Below are positions 18,096-27,549 of a stretch of DNA of 64,000 nt, in pieces. The DNA is from Deltaproteobacteria bacterium. Its GTDB lineage: Bacteria; Bdellovibrionota; Bdellovibrionia; Bdellovibrionales; Bdellovibrionaceae. Under the pieces are notes generated by a model. It had not been told where the DNA came from. It ran no database searches and saw only the letters and a list, made by a program, of their open reading frames with translations. Made by a program: the position numbers and the translations under genes. Location: positions 62,001 to 126,000 of the forward strand of contig JAFLCC010000006.1 of assembly GCA_017302835.1 (NCBI GenBank). The letters are read 5' to 3'. Numbering within the stretch: the stretch's first letter is position 1; each line of letters begins with the position of its first letter.

Positions 18096-18557
18096 CTAAA
18101 GAATAAACTCTTTTTTAAGACTTTTTAATAAAACTTCTATTTTACTTATATTTGAAGGAGCCACAAAGACGGTGTCGTCGCCAGCGAGGCTTCCAAGTAT
18201 GTCATCTCTTTTTAAGAGGTCTAATTGTCTTGCCACCAAGGAGGCAGAGCCTGGTGAGGTGCGAATGACAATCAAGTGTCCATTGTGTTGAATACCAGTT
18301 ATGAGACTTTGTATTCCTTCTTTACTTGTTGGTAAGGCCGTGGGGTCTGAAGGAAGCAGTTGATAAGTGGCTCGTCCCGAAGGGTCCGTGGCTCTGATGG
18401 CGCCTAGCTTTTTCAAATCTCTAGAGATTGTGCTTTGAGTGACTTCGAAACTCTTTTTTTTAAGAGCAAGGACCAGTTCTTCATGGGTTGACAGTCCTCC
18501 ATTTTCTAGAAGCTGTCTTAATAGTTTTAATCTCTGTTTGGAATTACCGACTGTCAT
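18096..18557 (-). CDS. argR: Arginine repressor
   Basis: A 153-residue ArgR. The N-terminal winged helix has THEELVLALKKKSFEVTQSTISRDLKKLGAIR (residues 24-54, the STISRD core is diagnostic). The C-terminal oligomerisation/arginine-binding domain has GSASLVARQLD and LGSLAGDDTVFVAP. It represses or activates arginine genes as a hexamer in response to L-arginine. No ribosome-binding site precedes the ATG, and a good promoter places the transcription start at or next to the start codon. No arginine biosynthetic gene is adjacent. Confidence 0.94.
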   Translation of the reverse strand: MTVGNSKQRLKLLRQLLENGGLSTHEELVLALKKKSFEVTQSTISRDLKKLGAIRATDPSGRATYQLLPSDPTALPTSKEGIQSLITGIQHNGHLIVIRTSPGSASLVARQLDLLKRDDILGSLAGDDTVFVAPSNISKIEVLLKSLKKEFIL

Positions 18558-18565
18558 CTACAAGT

Positions 18566-18594
18566 ATTAAAGACATCGATTGGCGATTTGTCAT
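18566..18594 (-). promoter_or_regulatory. Predicted promoter of argR (leaderless)
   Basis: On the minus strand: ATGACA (18594-18589), a 17-base spacer, TTTAAT (18571-18566), and then 8 bases to the argR ATG. Both hexamers match the sigma70 consensus in five of six positions. The start point should fall on or one or two bases before the ATG. Confidence 0.5.
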
Positions 18595-18671
18595 TCATTT
18601 TTATAAAGTCTTCCTGGAATAAGTCATTTTGCCGACTTGCTCTTTGTTGAAACTCAGAGTAGGTTCACTCG

Positions 18672-19496
18672 ATGAAAAATCTAGAAATTGAAGATATTAA
18701 AGACCCACAGAGTATTGAGTTATTAAAAGCCTTACATATCCTCACCATGGAAGGAAAAATAAATCAGGACAGTCGCAGAAAACTTAAGCAGGTTTACCAT
18801 TTATTTAATTTTATCGAACCATTATTACTTGAGTTGGAAGCTCAAGATTCTGAAATGACCTTGGTAGACCATGGTGCTGGAAAATCCTATTTAGGTTTTA
18901 TCATTTATGATTTGTTCTATAAAAAAAAGGAAAAAGGACATATTTACGGTGTTGAATCCAGAGAAAAATTAGTACAAAATTCATTGGCTTTGCAAAAAAA
19001 AATTAAATTTGAGCGCATGACTTTTATGAAGATGACAGTGAAAGAGGCTTCAGCTTCTGATTTAATTCCTAAAAAAATCGATTTAGTGACAGCCTTACAT
19101 GCATGTGACACCGCTACTGACGAGGCTATTGATTTTGCATTAAATAAAGAGGCGAAATACCTGGTTCTTGTTCCTTGTTGTCAGGCAGAAGTCGCACAAT
19201 ATTTAAGAAAAAACAAAGCCAAGCAGCTTGCTGATCCCTTAGCTGAACTATGGCGACATGCGATCCATACCAGAGAGTTTGGTAGTCATGTCACTAATGT
19301 TTTGAGATGTCTAAAGCTAGAGGCTCATGGATATCAAGTCTCCGTGACGGAGTTGGTGGGTCTAGAGCACTCAATGAAGAATGAATTAATCCTTGCTCAT
19401 AAAATTGAAGGTCCGCGACAAAGAACTTCAGATCGAATAAAGTCCTTACTTTTTGATTTAGGCCTTCAAGAGTTAGAAAATCGATTTTTAAATTGA
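18672..19496 (+). CDS. SAM-dependent methyltransferase (METTL25/Methyltransf_32-like)
   Basis: A 274-residue Rossmann methyltransferase. LVDHGAGKSYLGFIIYDL (residues 58-75) is the SAM-binding motif I, IYGVESREKLV motif II, DLVTALHACDTATDEAI and LVPCCQAEV the following strands. The ALHACDTATD and PCC motifs are those of the METTL25/GSTCD-like group. The substrate is unknown; an RNA or protein target is possible. It is divergent from argR. Confidence 0.8.
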   Translation: MKNLEIEDIKDPQSIELLKALHILTMEGKINQDSRRKLKQVYHLFNFIEPLLLELEAQDSEMTLVDHGAGKSYLGFIIYDLFYKKKEKGHIYGVESREKLVQNSLALQKKIKFERMTFMKMTVKEASASDLIPKKIDLVTALHACDTATDEAIDFALNKEAKYLVLVPCCQAEVAQYLRKNKAKQLADPLAELWRHAIHTREFGSHVTNVLRCLKLEAHGYQVSVTELVGLEHSMKNELILAHKIEGPRQRTSDRIKSLLFDLGLQELENRFLN

Positions 19497-19509
19497 TTCA
19501 AACATGTTC

Positions 19510-20910
19510 TTAGGCGACGGAGGGGGCGGATATTTTCGCATTCAATTGCGGAGTGTTATGACCTTCGCGACAGCGGTAATCTAGATAGCCTTCTTCGGTT
19601 CTTATGAGACTCATCCCTTCGCCGCAGCTGGCGCAGACAAGGGAGTTATAAGATACCGAACGTGGAGAAACATGAACTGCAGAAATGGGGTAATCAAAAC
19701 CCTTGATGGCCTTATGCACATGATGTTCAAAGTGCCAACCAAGGAGGAGGGGTTTAATGCTGTGCCAGACGCGACTGCTTAAAACAATTTGGTTTGAGCT
19801 CGCAATTGAACACAATCGTGAAGCCAAATTGACGTCAGGACCAATTGCAGTGAAGTAGCTTTGACTTTTTCCTAAAAAGCCAACAACAACGGGACCAGAA
19901 CTCACACCAAATTTGACTCCTGTTTCAATGGATAATGAATTTAAGTTCAGGTCCTTAACGATGAGTTTAAAATCTGAAACAATACCTTCATAAAAAGAAA
20001 TAATATTGTAATACCACTGAGAGCTTTCGTTGTAATTAGCTAAAAACAAGAAACCATCACCTAGATGAGTCAACACGACCATATCTGATTGAATGGCTCT
20101 ATTTGTTGCAGCTTCTAAAAACTTTTCTTTTAGTTCCCAATCAATAATGAGTGGAACTTCATTGGAAATAACTGAAGATGAAACGATATCAGCAAACCCT
20201 ACAACGGCATTGGGAAATATTTTTCTTTGGGTAATCAGATGAGGATTTTTTTCAAAACTTTCTCGAATGATTTTTGGAAAATGATTTTTAAGGATTTCTG
20301 TTTTTCTGAGTTGATCTATTTCTATCTTGGCAAGTAATTTAAATTTTAACCAGAGGGTATCCACTTTTTCTTCACTATTTCCATAAAGATAGCTAAGAAC
20401 TACCATGCCAACAAGAAATCCAGATTGAATAAGAGCTAAATGGAAGTCTTGACGAGGGGCTGTGAAAATATATATGGGAATGGCTGGGAGAAAAGAAAAA
20501 GTTAAACTAATCAAGGCAAGTTTTTTTCTCATCCTGAAAACCTGTAGGCCTGTGGTGCCGCAAAGAATTAATCCCGTGGCGTAAAGTGACAGGTAACCGC
20601 CTGTCTGAAAAATCATCCACTCTATGGGCCAGCAGGCCAAACAAAGAGTCAGGCCAGCGATCACGTACATTCTTTTTCTAAAGAATTTCACTTTTTTAAC
20701 AAGAAAAAATAAACTGAAAACACTTACAACAAAAGCGATTCTGAGTGCAAACCAAAGATTAAAATGAACTGGGGAATAAAAATAATCGTTAATTCCAAAA
20801 AGAATATAAACAATGCTTGCACCCCATCTAATGTGGGTTCTGTACCGACTAAAGATATGTCGATTTAATCTTCTTTGCTCTGTTCTTTCTTTAACATCTG
20901 TTCTAATCAC
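19510..20910 (-). CDS. Membrane class III adenylate/guanylate cyclase
   Basis: A 466-residue protein. Residues 25-185 contain six membrane helices. Residues 220-410 are a class III cyclase domain: FADIVSSS (first metal Asp), HLGDGFLFL (GDG, second metal Asp), GVKFGVSSGPVVVGFLG, and AIGPDVNLASRLCSIA. A C-terminal segment CASCGE...CREGH could bind zinc. It makes cAMP or possibly cGMP at the inner membrane. Its start overlaps the stop of the PilZ-methyltransferase gene by four bases (ATGA), so the two are translationally coupled. No cAMP receptor gene is visible nearby. Confidence 0.87.
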   Translation of the reverse strand: MIRTDVKERTEQRRLNRHIFSRYRTHIRWGASIVYILFGINDYFYSPVHFNLWFALRIAFVVSVFSLFFLVKKVKFFRKRMYVIAGLTLCLACWPIEWMIFQTGGYLSLYATGLILCGTTGLQVFRMRKKLALISLTFSFLPAIPIYIFTAPRQDFHLALIQSGFLVGMVVLSYLYGNSEEKVDTLWLKFKLLAKIEIDQLRKTEILKNHFPKIIRESFEKNPHLITQRKIFPNAVVGFADIVSSSVISNEVPLIIDWELKEKFLEAATNRAIQSDMVVLTHLGDGFLFLANYNESSQWYYNIISFYEGIVSDFKLIVKDLNLNSLSIETGVKFGVSSGPVVVGFLGKSQSYFTAIGPDVNLASRLCSIASSNQIVLSSRVWHSIKPLLLGWHFEHHVHKAIKGFDYPISAVHVSPRSVSYNSLVCASCGEGMSLIRTEEGYLDYRCREGHNTPQLNAKISAPSVA

Positions 20911-22328
20911 TTCATGGTCACTTCCAAAAACAAATCAATTTCTTGATCGTCTTTATGTAGTCTATATTCTTTAAAGTTAAGCAGTTGAGTTAATTGTATC
21001 ATTTCATCTTCAGATCTATGAATGAGTCGCCAATCCGCGACAAGTTCAGAAATGGTTTTGGTTGGGTTGTTGGGATGAAAGTTTCCGATGATCATGGTGC
21101 CCTCTTGTTTGAGTGAGAGGGAAAGATGATAAGTTAAAATCTGAGCCACAGGCTGAGTTAAATAGTCATAAAGTCCTGCGCTATAAAGGAGATCAAATTT
21201 AAATTCCTTGAAGAGTTGGGTTTCTTCAGTGCTTTCAAGAATATGTTTAACGGAAATAGGAAGAAAAAAAGTTTTGCACTTTAAATTTCTACTTATTATT
21301 TTATCATAAATACTTCTTTTTGAATTTAAAAGAGCTTCCACATCTTGGTCAACAAGCACTATCCTATATTTTTCAGACTCGTTAACAGGAACTTGATCCA
21401 AGAATTGCAAGATTTCATGAGCTGGCCCAGAAGCGATGGATCCAAAAGTAAACTGTGATTTCTCTTTAGAAAGACTTAAGATTTTGTCGGATAAGTATTT
21501 TTTTCGAAACTTCACAGAAAGGGATGAGCTTTCGTTAATGCCATAACGGTGCATTAAGATTTCGAAAAAGGAATTACCTTCATAGGAATCTCGGTATATT
21601 TGATTCATCATTTCAAAGTCACCTGCGTACCCAAGCGGCTTTCTAAGGGCTCTGCCGATAAAGGGGTTTTGCGTGTAGTAAGCGCCGACTTCATTGCGAA
21701 AAAAATGTATATAATTCTTTCTTAACTCTTTTTCAGTAACTTGTGAAAAAATTAAATCTAATCTTTTGGAAAACTTTTTAAGTGTGCTTACAAAATCAGG
21801 TTCTAATTTAGCCTTAAGAACTTCTTTGTAGGAGTTTCTCGTACCTTCACTACAAACTCGAATTTCTGACTCCAATTGATCTAAGGTTTGCTTTATCGAT
21901 CCTAGAAAATTTTTTATTTCAAAAGTTAAGATCTTAAAATCATTAGAAACTAAATCGTAAGATTTTAAGTCTTGATTTAGTTTTTCTTTAACAAAATCAA
22001 GTTTGTCAATAGCTTCTAAGAAACCTTCAGGAAGATACTGGCTATTAAAATGAAAACCATAAAGAAATCCTTGGTCTTCTTTTCTCTTCCATAAAATGCG
22101 CCCTTTTAATTCCAGAGGAGATTCTTCAGACAACGAAAGGCTAAAAACGGTTTCAAGCTGTTCATGAAAATCCTGCTTACACCAAAAAGCGGCTCCCGAA
22201 TCAGAAATATTATGAATACGACAATCACTATTCTGAACGGTTAAACGAATATTAGAAGTGGCCAAGGAGTTAAATCTTTTTTCTTTTACATTTTGGAATA
22301 AGGGAATCTTTTTAAGGGCATGGGTCAT
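20907..22328 (-). CDS. PilZ domain - methyltransferase fusion
   Basis: A 473-residue protein. Residues 15-115 are PilZ-like: NSDCRIHNISDSGAAFWC corresponds to the D/NxSxxG motif, but the preceding RxxxR arginines are not clear. Residues 200-470 match the methyltransferase family often named after 3-hydroxypalmitate methyl ester synthesis: RKPLGYAGDFEMMNQIY and then a Rossmann part with FGSIASGPAHEIL and IVLVDQD. Binding of c-di-GMP may control a methyl transfer; the substrate is not known. The strong coupling with the downstream cyclase suggests one signalling unit. GTGAGGA precedes the ATG. Confidence 0.78.
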   Translation of the reverse strand: MTHALKKIPLFQNVKEKRFNSLATSNIRLTVQNSDCRIHNISDSGAAFWCKQDFHEQLETVFSLSLSEESPLELKGRILWKRKEDQGFLYGFHFNSQYLPEGFLEAIDKLDFVKEKLNQDLKSYDLVSNDFKILTFEIKNFLGSIKQTLDQLESEIRVCSEGTRNSYKEVLKAKLEPDFVSTLKKFSKRLDLIFSQVTEKELRKNYIHFFRNEVGAYYTQNPFIGRALRKPLGYAGDFEMMNQIYRDSYEGNSFFEILMHRYGINESSSLSVKFRKKYLSDKILSLSKEKSQFTFGSIASGPAHEILQFLDQVPVNESEKYRIVLVDQDVEALLNSKRSIYDKIISRNLKCKTFFLPISVKHILESTEETQLFKEFKFDLLYSAGLYDYLTQPVAQILTYHLSLSLKQEGTMIIGNFHPNNPTKTISELVADWRLIHRSEDEMIQLTQLLNFKEYRLHKDDQEIDLFLEVTMK

Positions 22329-22431
22329 GGCGTCCTCACAGGTTGGTTTCCACTCTCATTTCGGTTTAATAAAAAAAAACTAAAATCACCCAGTCTAGAC
22401 CATGCCAAAGTATTGAGAGCCTATCTAAAAA

Positions 22432-22460
22432 AAAGAGCGAACTTTCTAAGTTCGCTCTTT
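22432..22460 (-). terminator. Rho-independent terminator of hsp20
   Basis: Perfect 11-13 bp arms (AGAGCGAACTT / AAGTTCGCTCT) with a three-base loop; on the minus strand the hairpin is followed by a run of eight T. It ends transcription of the hsp20 gene at 22508-23014. Confidence 0.85.
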
Positions 22461-22507
22461 GGGGGGGAGGTGTTCCAAATTCACAATTTATCTATGGCGG
22501 ATGAATT

Positions 22508-23014
22508 TTAATGACTATCCTCTTTTTTGCCGATCAGTTTTTCCATGAAGCTCTTTGGACCTGAGCCCGCAGTGATACTTATGGACTTAGAACTTTTTGG
22601 TGCCGCCTTTGGCAGATAGACATGCAAGACTCCATGATTGTAATTCGCCTCAATTTTGTTCTCCTCGACATTTTCTGGTAGTCTAAAAGTCCTCTCAAAT
22701 TTTCCGTAAACCTTCTCAGTGCGGAAATATCCATCTTTCTCAACCTTATTTTCATCTTTTCTTTCGCCTGAGATTTTTAGCACACGGTCGCTAAATTCGA
22801 TCTTTACATCCTCTTCTTTGACTCCGGGCACATCAAAACTCATCAAATAGCCCGCATTTGTCTCTTTCACCTCTGACTTTGGTTGGAAGTAGGCCTGATA
22901 CTCATTTGCAGGAGTTGTCGGCAAAGGAAACTCCTTAAAAGCGTCATCAAACTCCTTCATCAACTCCCATGCTGATACGTAAGGCATACTGTTCGCAATT
23001 AATGATCTTCTCAT
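22508..23014 (-). CDS. Small heat shock protein, Hsp20 family
   Basis: A 168-residue alpha-crystallin chaperone. The crystallin domain spans about residues 48-145 (YLMSFDVPGVKEEDVKIEFSD, KFERTFRLPENVEENKIEA, GVLHVYLPK). The C-terminal ISI of SKSISITAG matches the IxI motif used for oligomer assembly. ATP-independent holdase, cytoplasmic. AAGGGAG precedes the ATG. Own terminator at 22432-22460. No CIRCE element was seen in the 209-base upstream region. Confidence 0.93.
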   Translation of the reverse strand: MRRSLIANSMPYVSAWELMKEFDDAFKEFPLPTTPANEYQAYFQPKSEVKETNAGYLMSFDVPGVKEEDVKIEFSDRVLKISGERKDENKVEKDGYFRTEKVYGKFERTFRLPENVEENKIEANYNHGVLHVYLPKAAPKSSKSISITAGSGPKSFMEKLIGKKEDSH

Positions 23015-23223
23015 AAATTCTCCCTTCTCTTTTCCACTATTATTTTGTTTCTTTGGTTTTTTTCGGCCCTCTTTTTTCGTGGGCCTTTCGCAATTAAGTT
23101 GTGTTGGAATTTTGATTAGTCAAGTGAGAAAAAAATAATGATTAAATTTTTTCTTAAGATATTTTAAGGATTAGTTATGTTAAGGAGATAGCAAAATTCA
23201 TTTCAGAACCAGGGGTTTCTTGT

Positions 23224-24189
23224 ATGGCTAAAGCAAAGCACCGTTTGGAGCACCTATTGTTTCAATCGTCTGGGTTTATTAAAAATGCACCTATTGTCAT
23301 TGCGGTCTCAGGAGGACGTGACAGCATGGCTCTTCTCCATGCGATGGTCCAGGTTTTTTCTAAGGAAAAATTGGTGCTTTGTCACTTTCATCATGGAGAT
23401 GGCAATAACGAGAAGTTTAGGAATGAAGCTCAAGTTTTATTACGTAAAAAAGCTATTGAGTATGGATTGGTCTATGAAACTCAAAAGTCTCCAGTTCTCT
23501 TAGTGAGTGAGCTGGAGTGCCGTAACGCAAGAAACCAATTTTATTTAGAAACGGCGAAGAAACATAATACTTCTATCGTGGCCTTAGCCCATCACTTAGA
23601 TGATTGGGTTGAAACTCAGTTGATCAAGCTCATTCGAGGTTGTTCCTTTGAAAGTCTTAATCAAAATCTGGAGCTGTCAAAATACAAAGAAATAGTGAAA
23701 TGGAGACCATGGATTCGAACGGAGCAGAAAGAAATTCTTGCCTATTTAAAACAGTTTAGAATCAGCTATGTGGAGGATCCTAGCAATAAAGAGAACAGCT
23801 TTCTAAGGAATTGGATCCGAAATTGTTGGTTAGAATCCTTAGAGAGTTTTCGACCAGGTTCTAAAAAATCATTGGCATTTTCTTTAATTCATAGTCTTGA
23901 AAAAAATCAGTCTCGGTCTTATTCTCGTTCTCAGAACAGATTCCCTTGGAATTATAAGGACTCGAGTATTTCTCGACTTTTTATAGAAAGCCTTGCGGTG
24001 AAGGAAAAGAAACAATGTTTTGCTTATTTCTTTTATAGAAAGAAATTTACCTTTGTAAAGAGATCTCAAATTGAAGAAATAATTAAGCAACTGGACAATA
24101 TTAAGAATGAACACATAATCTCATTCAAGACCTTTGATGTGATTGTTAACGCAGAGCGGGTTTTAATCCTGCAAAAAAATCAGTTTTAA
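23224..24189 (+). CDS. tilS: tRNA(Ile)-lysidine synthase
   Basis: Converts C34 of the tRNA(Ile) CAU anticodon to lysidine, using ATP and lysine. The N-type ATP pyrophosphatase P-loop is SGGRDSMALLHAM (residues 30-42), followed by CHFHHGD and LAHHLDDWVETQLIKLIRG, all diagnostic. At 321 residues the C-terminal part is short compared with E. coli TilS. No good ribosome-binding site precedes the ATG. It is followed by ftsH after 72 bases; tilS-ftsH is a common gene pair. Confidence 0.93.
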   Translation: MAKAKHRLEHLLFQSSGFIKNAPIVIAVSGGRDSMALLHAMVQVFSKEKLVLCHFHHGDGNNEKFRNEAQVLLRKKAIEYGLVYETQKSPVLLVSELECRNARNQFYLETAKKHNTSIVALAHHLDDWVETQLIKLIRGCSFESLNQNLELSKYKEIVKWRPWIRTEQKEILAYLKQFRISYVEDPSNKENSFLRNWIRNCWLESLESFRPGSKKSLAFSLIHSLEKNQSRSYSRSQNRFPWNYKDSSISRLFIESLAVKEKKQCFAYFFYRKKFTFVKRSQIEEIIKQLDNIKNEHIISFKTFDVIVNAERVLILQKNQF

Positions 24190-24261
24190 TACTGTCTTAG
24201 CATTAAAGAAAATGATATTCTGGCAGAGATTTTATAAAATCTCCTCAGAGAAAGGGAATTC

Positions 24262-26229
24262 ATGAAACCGCAAACGAAAGTGGCCGCATTTTGGTTTTTT
24301 ATAGTTATCATTTCCATCATGTTTTTACAGTTTTACCAACAAAAACATCAGAAAACCATAGCTCAATTTAACTACAAAAAATTTATGACGGCTGTAGATG
24401 AAGGAAAAATAAATCCTGATAAATTAACAATCCACATAGACACCGGTGAGTTTAATGGCGAAGTGAAGCCCGAATTTGAAAAAGAGTTTGATGGAATTCA
24501 ATTTTCTTTTACAGGCAATCCGGGTGATCGGGCTTATGAAGAGTTAAGACAAAAAGGAATTACTCCTAAGTACGAAAGAGGCGATTCAAATAATTTATTT
24601 ATGAGTTTTGTTTCTAATTGGTTGCCACTTATTTTGATTGGCGGTTTATTCTTCTTTATCATGAGACAAATCCAAGCTGGTGGAGGAAAAGCCATGAGTT
24701 TTGGAAAAAGCCGAGCTCGATTGCTAACTGAAAATAAAAATAAAGTTTTATTTAAAGATGTTGCAGGCGTTGATGAAGCCAAAGAAGAGCTTCAAGAGGT
24801 AGTGTACTTTCTTAAAGAGCCAAAAAAGTTTTCTCGTTTAGGTGGGCGTATTCCAAAAGGTGTTTTACTTGTTGGATCTCCTGGTACCGGAAAAACTCTT
24901 CTCGCAAGGGCTGTCGCCGGCGAGGCAGGAGTTCCGTTTTTTTCGATTTCTGGATCTGACTTTGTTGAAATGTTTGTCGGAGTGGGAGCTTCGCGGGTGA
25001 GAGATCTTTTTGAGCAGGGGAAGAAGCATGCTCCTTGTTTGATATTTATTGATGAAATTGATGCCGTAGGTAGACATCGTGGGGCCGGTATGGGTGGAGG
25101 GCATGATGAGCGTGAACAGACCCTTAATCAGCTGCTCGTAGAGATGGATGGCTTTGAATCAACTCAAGGTGTGATCTTGATTGCTGCCACCAACAGGCCA
25201 GATGTTTTAGATCCAGCCTTATTAAGACCTGGAAGGTTTGATCGAAGAGTTGTTGTGAACAAGCCAGATCTCAAAGGGCGTGAGCAAATTTTGGGAGTCC
25301 ATATGAAAAAGACACCTTTGGGGCCCGATGTGGAGCCTGCAAAGATTGCTCGAGGGACTCCAGGTTTTAGCGGTGCTGATTTAGAAAATTTAGTTAATGA
25401 AGCGGCATTAATCGCGGCTCGTGGGAATAAAAATTATTTAGAGATGAATGATTTTGAGAAGGCCAAGGATAAAGTGATCATGGGCAGTGAACGCAAATCC
25501 ATGGTTATCAGCGATGAGGATAAAGAGATCACGGCTTACCACGAGGCAGGTCACACTTTGGTGGGAAAAAAACTTGCAGGAATTGATCCGATCCATAAGG
25601 TGACTATTATTCCAAGAGGGATGGCTTTGGGAGTGACTCAAACCTTGCCAGAAAAAGAAAGCTTGAATTTAACAAAAAACAAAGCAGAGAATATGATTTC
25701 CTTTTTGTTTGGTGGCAGAGCTGCCGAGGAATTTATTTTTAAGGATATCACTACGGGTGCAGGAAATGATATTGAACGGGCCACTGAAATTGCTAGAAAA
25801 ATGGTATGTGAGTGGGGAATGAGCTCTCGGCTGGGACCCCAGGCCTATGAAAAGCATGAGGGGCCTGTTTTCCTGGGTTTACAATATGGTCAAAAATCAA
25901 AAGATTATTCGGATGCCAAAGCTCAAGAGATTGATGATGAAGTCTCACGGATAATTAGTGAGGGTTACAAAAAAGCCGTCGAGATTTTACATGAAAATAA
26001 AGATTCTTTAGATAAAATTGCCAAGGCCCTGCTTGAGTACGAAACCATTGATGGGGCTGAAGTGGAATTGCTTGTTAATGGAGGCGAGGTCAAAGAAATT
26101 GAAAAACTTAGAGGCATAAAAATTGAGGGTATCAGTAGAACCATCGCAGCGGCTACCGACTTGAAAAAAAGCACTCAGGGTGGAGAAGGCTCAGATCCTG
26201 TCGGTAATCCAGGTCCTGTCTCTATTTAG
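24262..26229 (+). CDS. ftsH: ATP-dependent zinc metalloprotease FtsH
   Basis: A 655-residue membrane AAA protease. Two membrane helices (about 8-25 and 118-138) flank a periplasmic domain. The AAA module has Walker A GSPGTGKT (near 205), Walker [11 protein letters not shown], and the second region of homology [19 protein letters not shown]. The peptidase has HEAGH near residue 427. It degrades misfolded membrane proteins and short-lived regulators such as sigma32 or LpxC in relatives. GAAAGGGA precedes the ATG. It leads the cdaA-cdaR-glmM-pdxJ cluster. Confidence 0.97.
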   Translation: MKPQTKVAAFWFFIVIISIMFLQFYQQKHQKTIAQFNYKKFMTAVDEGKINPDKLTIHIDTGEFNGEVKPEFEKEFDGIQFSFTGNPGDRAYEELRQKGITPKYERGDSNNLFMSFVSNWLPLILIGGLFFFIMRQIQAGGGKAMSFGKSRARLLTENKNKVLFKDVAGVDEAKEELQEVVYFLKEPKKFSRLGGRIPKGVLLVGSPGTGKTLLARAVAGEAGVPFFSISGSDFVEMFVGVGASRVRDLFEQGKKHAPCLIFIDEIDAVGRHRGAGMGGGHDEREQTLNQLLVEMDGFESTQGVILIAATNRPDVLDPALLRPGRFDRRVVVNKPDLKGREQILGVHMKKTPLGPDVEPAKIARGTPGFSGADLENLVNEAALIAARGNKNYLEMNDFEKAKDKVIMGSERKSMVISDEDKEITAYHEAGHTLVGKKLAGIDPIHKVTIIPRGMALGVTQTLPEKESLNLTKNKAENMISFLFGGRAAEEFIFKDITTGAGNDIERATEIARKMVCEWGMSSRLGPQAYEKHEGPVFLGLQYGQKSKDYSDAKAQEIDDEVSRIISEGYKKAVEILHENKDSLDKIAKALLEYETIDGAEVELLVNGGEVKEIEKLRGIKIEGISRTIAAATDLKKSTQGGEGSDPVGNPGPVSI

Positions 26230-26246
26230 ATTTTTTGGAGAGCCCG

Positions 26247-27059
26247 TTGAACTTTAATTACTGGTTTGAAAGCTTATCGCTTATTTTTTCCCAATTAAGA
26301 TATCAAGACCTCATTGATATGTTTTTGGTGTGGCTTATCGTCTATCGGATTTTAATTTTGATTAAAAAAACCGGTACTATCCAAATGCTTTCAGGCTTAG
26401 GTATACTAGCTATCGGTTATATTCTGAGCATATGGCTTGAGTTGTACACTTTCAATTGGATTCTTGAAAAATTTTTTAGCAATCTGTTTGTTATCGTCGT
26501 TATTTTATTTCAGGCAGAGATTCGCAGAGCTTTGGCATTGATAGGATCTAATCCCTTTTTTTCAGGAGTGACGACGGCACAGGAAACTCATATTATTGAA
26601 GAGATTGCAAAAGGACTTCAGTTATCTGCCCAAAAGGGCTATGGGGCCTTAGTGGTCATTGAGCGTGAAATCACTGTTGATTACCACATTGATGTGGGAA
26701 CAGAAATTGATTCGAAAGTGTCTTCGGAATTAATTGTTTCGATATTTCATCCTCAAGCTCCCATGCATGATGGAGCGGTGATCATTCGAACGGGAAAAAT
26801 TTTTTCTGCAGGGAGTTTTTTACCTCTGAGTAAAAATCCAGCTTTGGATAAGAATTTGGGCACGAGGCATCGGGCTGCTATCGGTTTAACAGAGGAAACA
26901 GATGCTGTCGTACTTGTTGTGAGTGAAGAGAGCAAGTCCATTGGCATTGTTCAAGGTGGAATTTTAAAACCCAATGTAGATCAAAATGAAATACGTCAAA
27001 CTTTATACGAAGTTTTTGGAATCAATTACAAAAACTTCCAACCAGAGGTTTCAACGTGA
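26247..27059 (+). CDS. cdaA: Diadenylate cyclase CdaA
   Basis: Makes c-di-AMP from two ATP. A 270-residue protein: three N-terminal membrane helices (about residues 28-100) and a DAC domain with the catalytic DGA in MHDGAVI (near 174) and the RHR motif in GTRHRAAIG (near 207). The start is probably TTG at 26247, with GGAG seven bases upstream; another in-frame TTG at 26235 has no ribosome-binding site. The stop overlaps the GTG start of cdaR by four bases. Gram-negative c-di-AMP producers include Deltaproteobacteria-like lineages; here the cda-glmM linkage is the same as in Firmicutes. Confidence 0.93.
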   Translation: MNFNYWFESLSLIFSQLRYQDLIDMFLVWLIVYRILILIKKTGTIQMLSGLGILAIGYILSIWLELYTFNWILEKFFSNLFVIVVILFQAEIRRALALIGSNPFFSGVTTAQETHIIEEIAKGLQLSAQKGYGALVVIEREITVDYHIDVGTEIDSKVSSELIVSIFHPQAPMHDGAVIIRTGKIFSAGSFLPLSKNPALDKNLGTRHRAAIGLTEETDAVVLVVSEESKSIGIVQGGILKPNVDQNEIRQTLYEVFGINYKNFQPEVST

Positions 27060-27529
27060 AATCAAAGGATTCTTTCTGGGATTATTTTTTTGACAATATA
27101 ACATACAAACTGGTGGCCTTATTTATTTCCCTCATTCTATGGGTTACGATTTTAGGCCGTAGAGATTTTGTTTACAGTAAAAATATTGAAATCGAAGTGC
27201 AAACCTCTTCTCAATTGGCGGTCATTGAACAGTCCGATGCCAGTGTGAGAGTCCGCATCACTGGGCCGAGAGCCTCGCTGAAAAAGTTTATGGAGTCACA
27301 GGCAAATCAAGTTATTTTGGTAGACGTCTCTTCTTTAGGAGAAGGAAAAATAGAAATACCTATTTCAGAAAAAAAATTTAGTTTGCCGTTAGGAGTGCGT
27401 GTCGTGAGTATTAAACCATCGAAAATTGATGTCACAGTGGTTTCTAGAAAAGTTTTTTCTGGTGAAGAGTTAAAAACCGAAGATAAAGAAAACAAAAAAA
27501 CATTACAAGACGTTGAAGAACAAAAATAG
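27056..27529 (+). CDS. cdaR: YbbR-domain protein CdaR
   Basis: A 157-residue protein with a single N-terminal membrane helix (about 15-34) and one extracytoplasmic YbbR domain (FVYSKNIEIEVQ..., VRVRITGPRASLKKF, LPLGVRVVSIKPSKIDV). CdaR binds and modulates CdaA. Firmicute CdaR has several YbbR repeats; only one is present here. The GTG start overlaps the cdaA stop (GTGA), and the charged C-terminal tail is Glu/Lys-rich. Confidence 0.88.
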   Translation: MKSKDSFWDYFFDNITYKLVALFISLILWVTILGRRDFVYSKNIEIEVQTSSQLAVIEQSDASVRVRITGPRASLKKFMESQANQVILVDVSSLGEGKIEIPISEKKFSLPLGVRVVSIKPSKIDVTVVSRKVFSGEELKTEDKENKKTLQDVEEQK

Positions 27530-27549
27530 TAAGGCATTGGGAAAAAACT

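Noticed and set aside
22320-22511. Plus-strand frame over the hsp20 terminator
   Set aside because: Runs through a perfect terminator hairpin of the opposite strand and encodes low-complexity sequence.
23015-23223. Possible RNA thermometer or CIRCE upstream of hsp20
   Set aside because: Only a 5-bp GGCCC/GGGCC dyad was found, with no CIRCE consensus and no pairing with the SD region that I could support.
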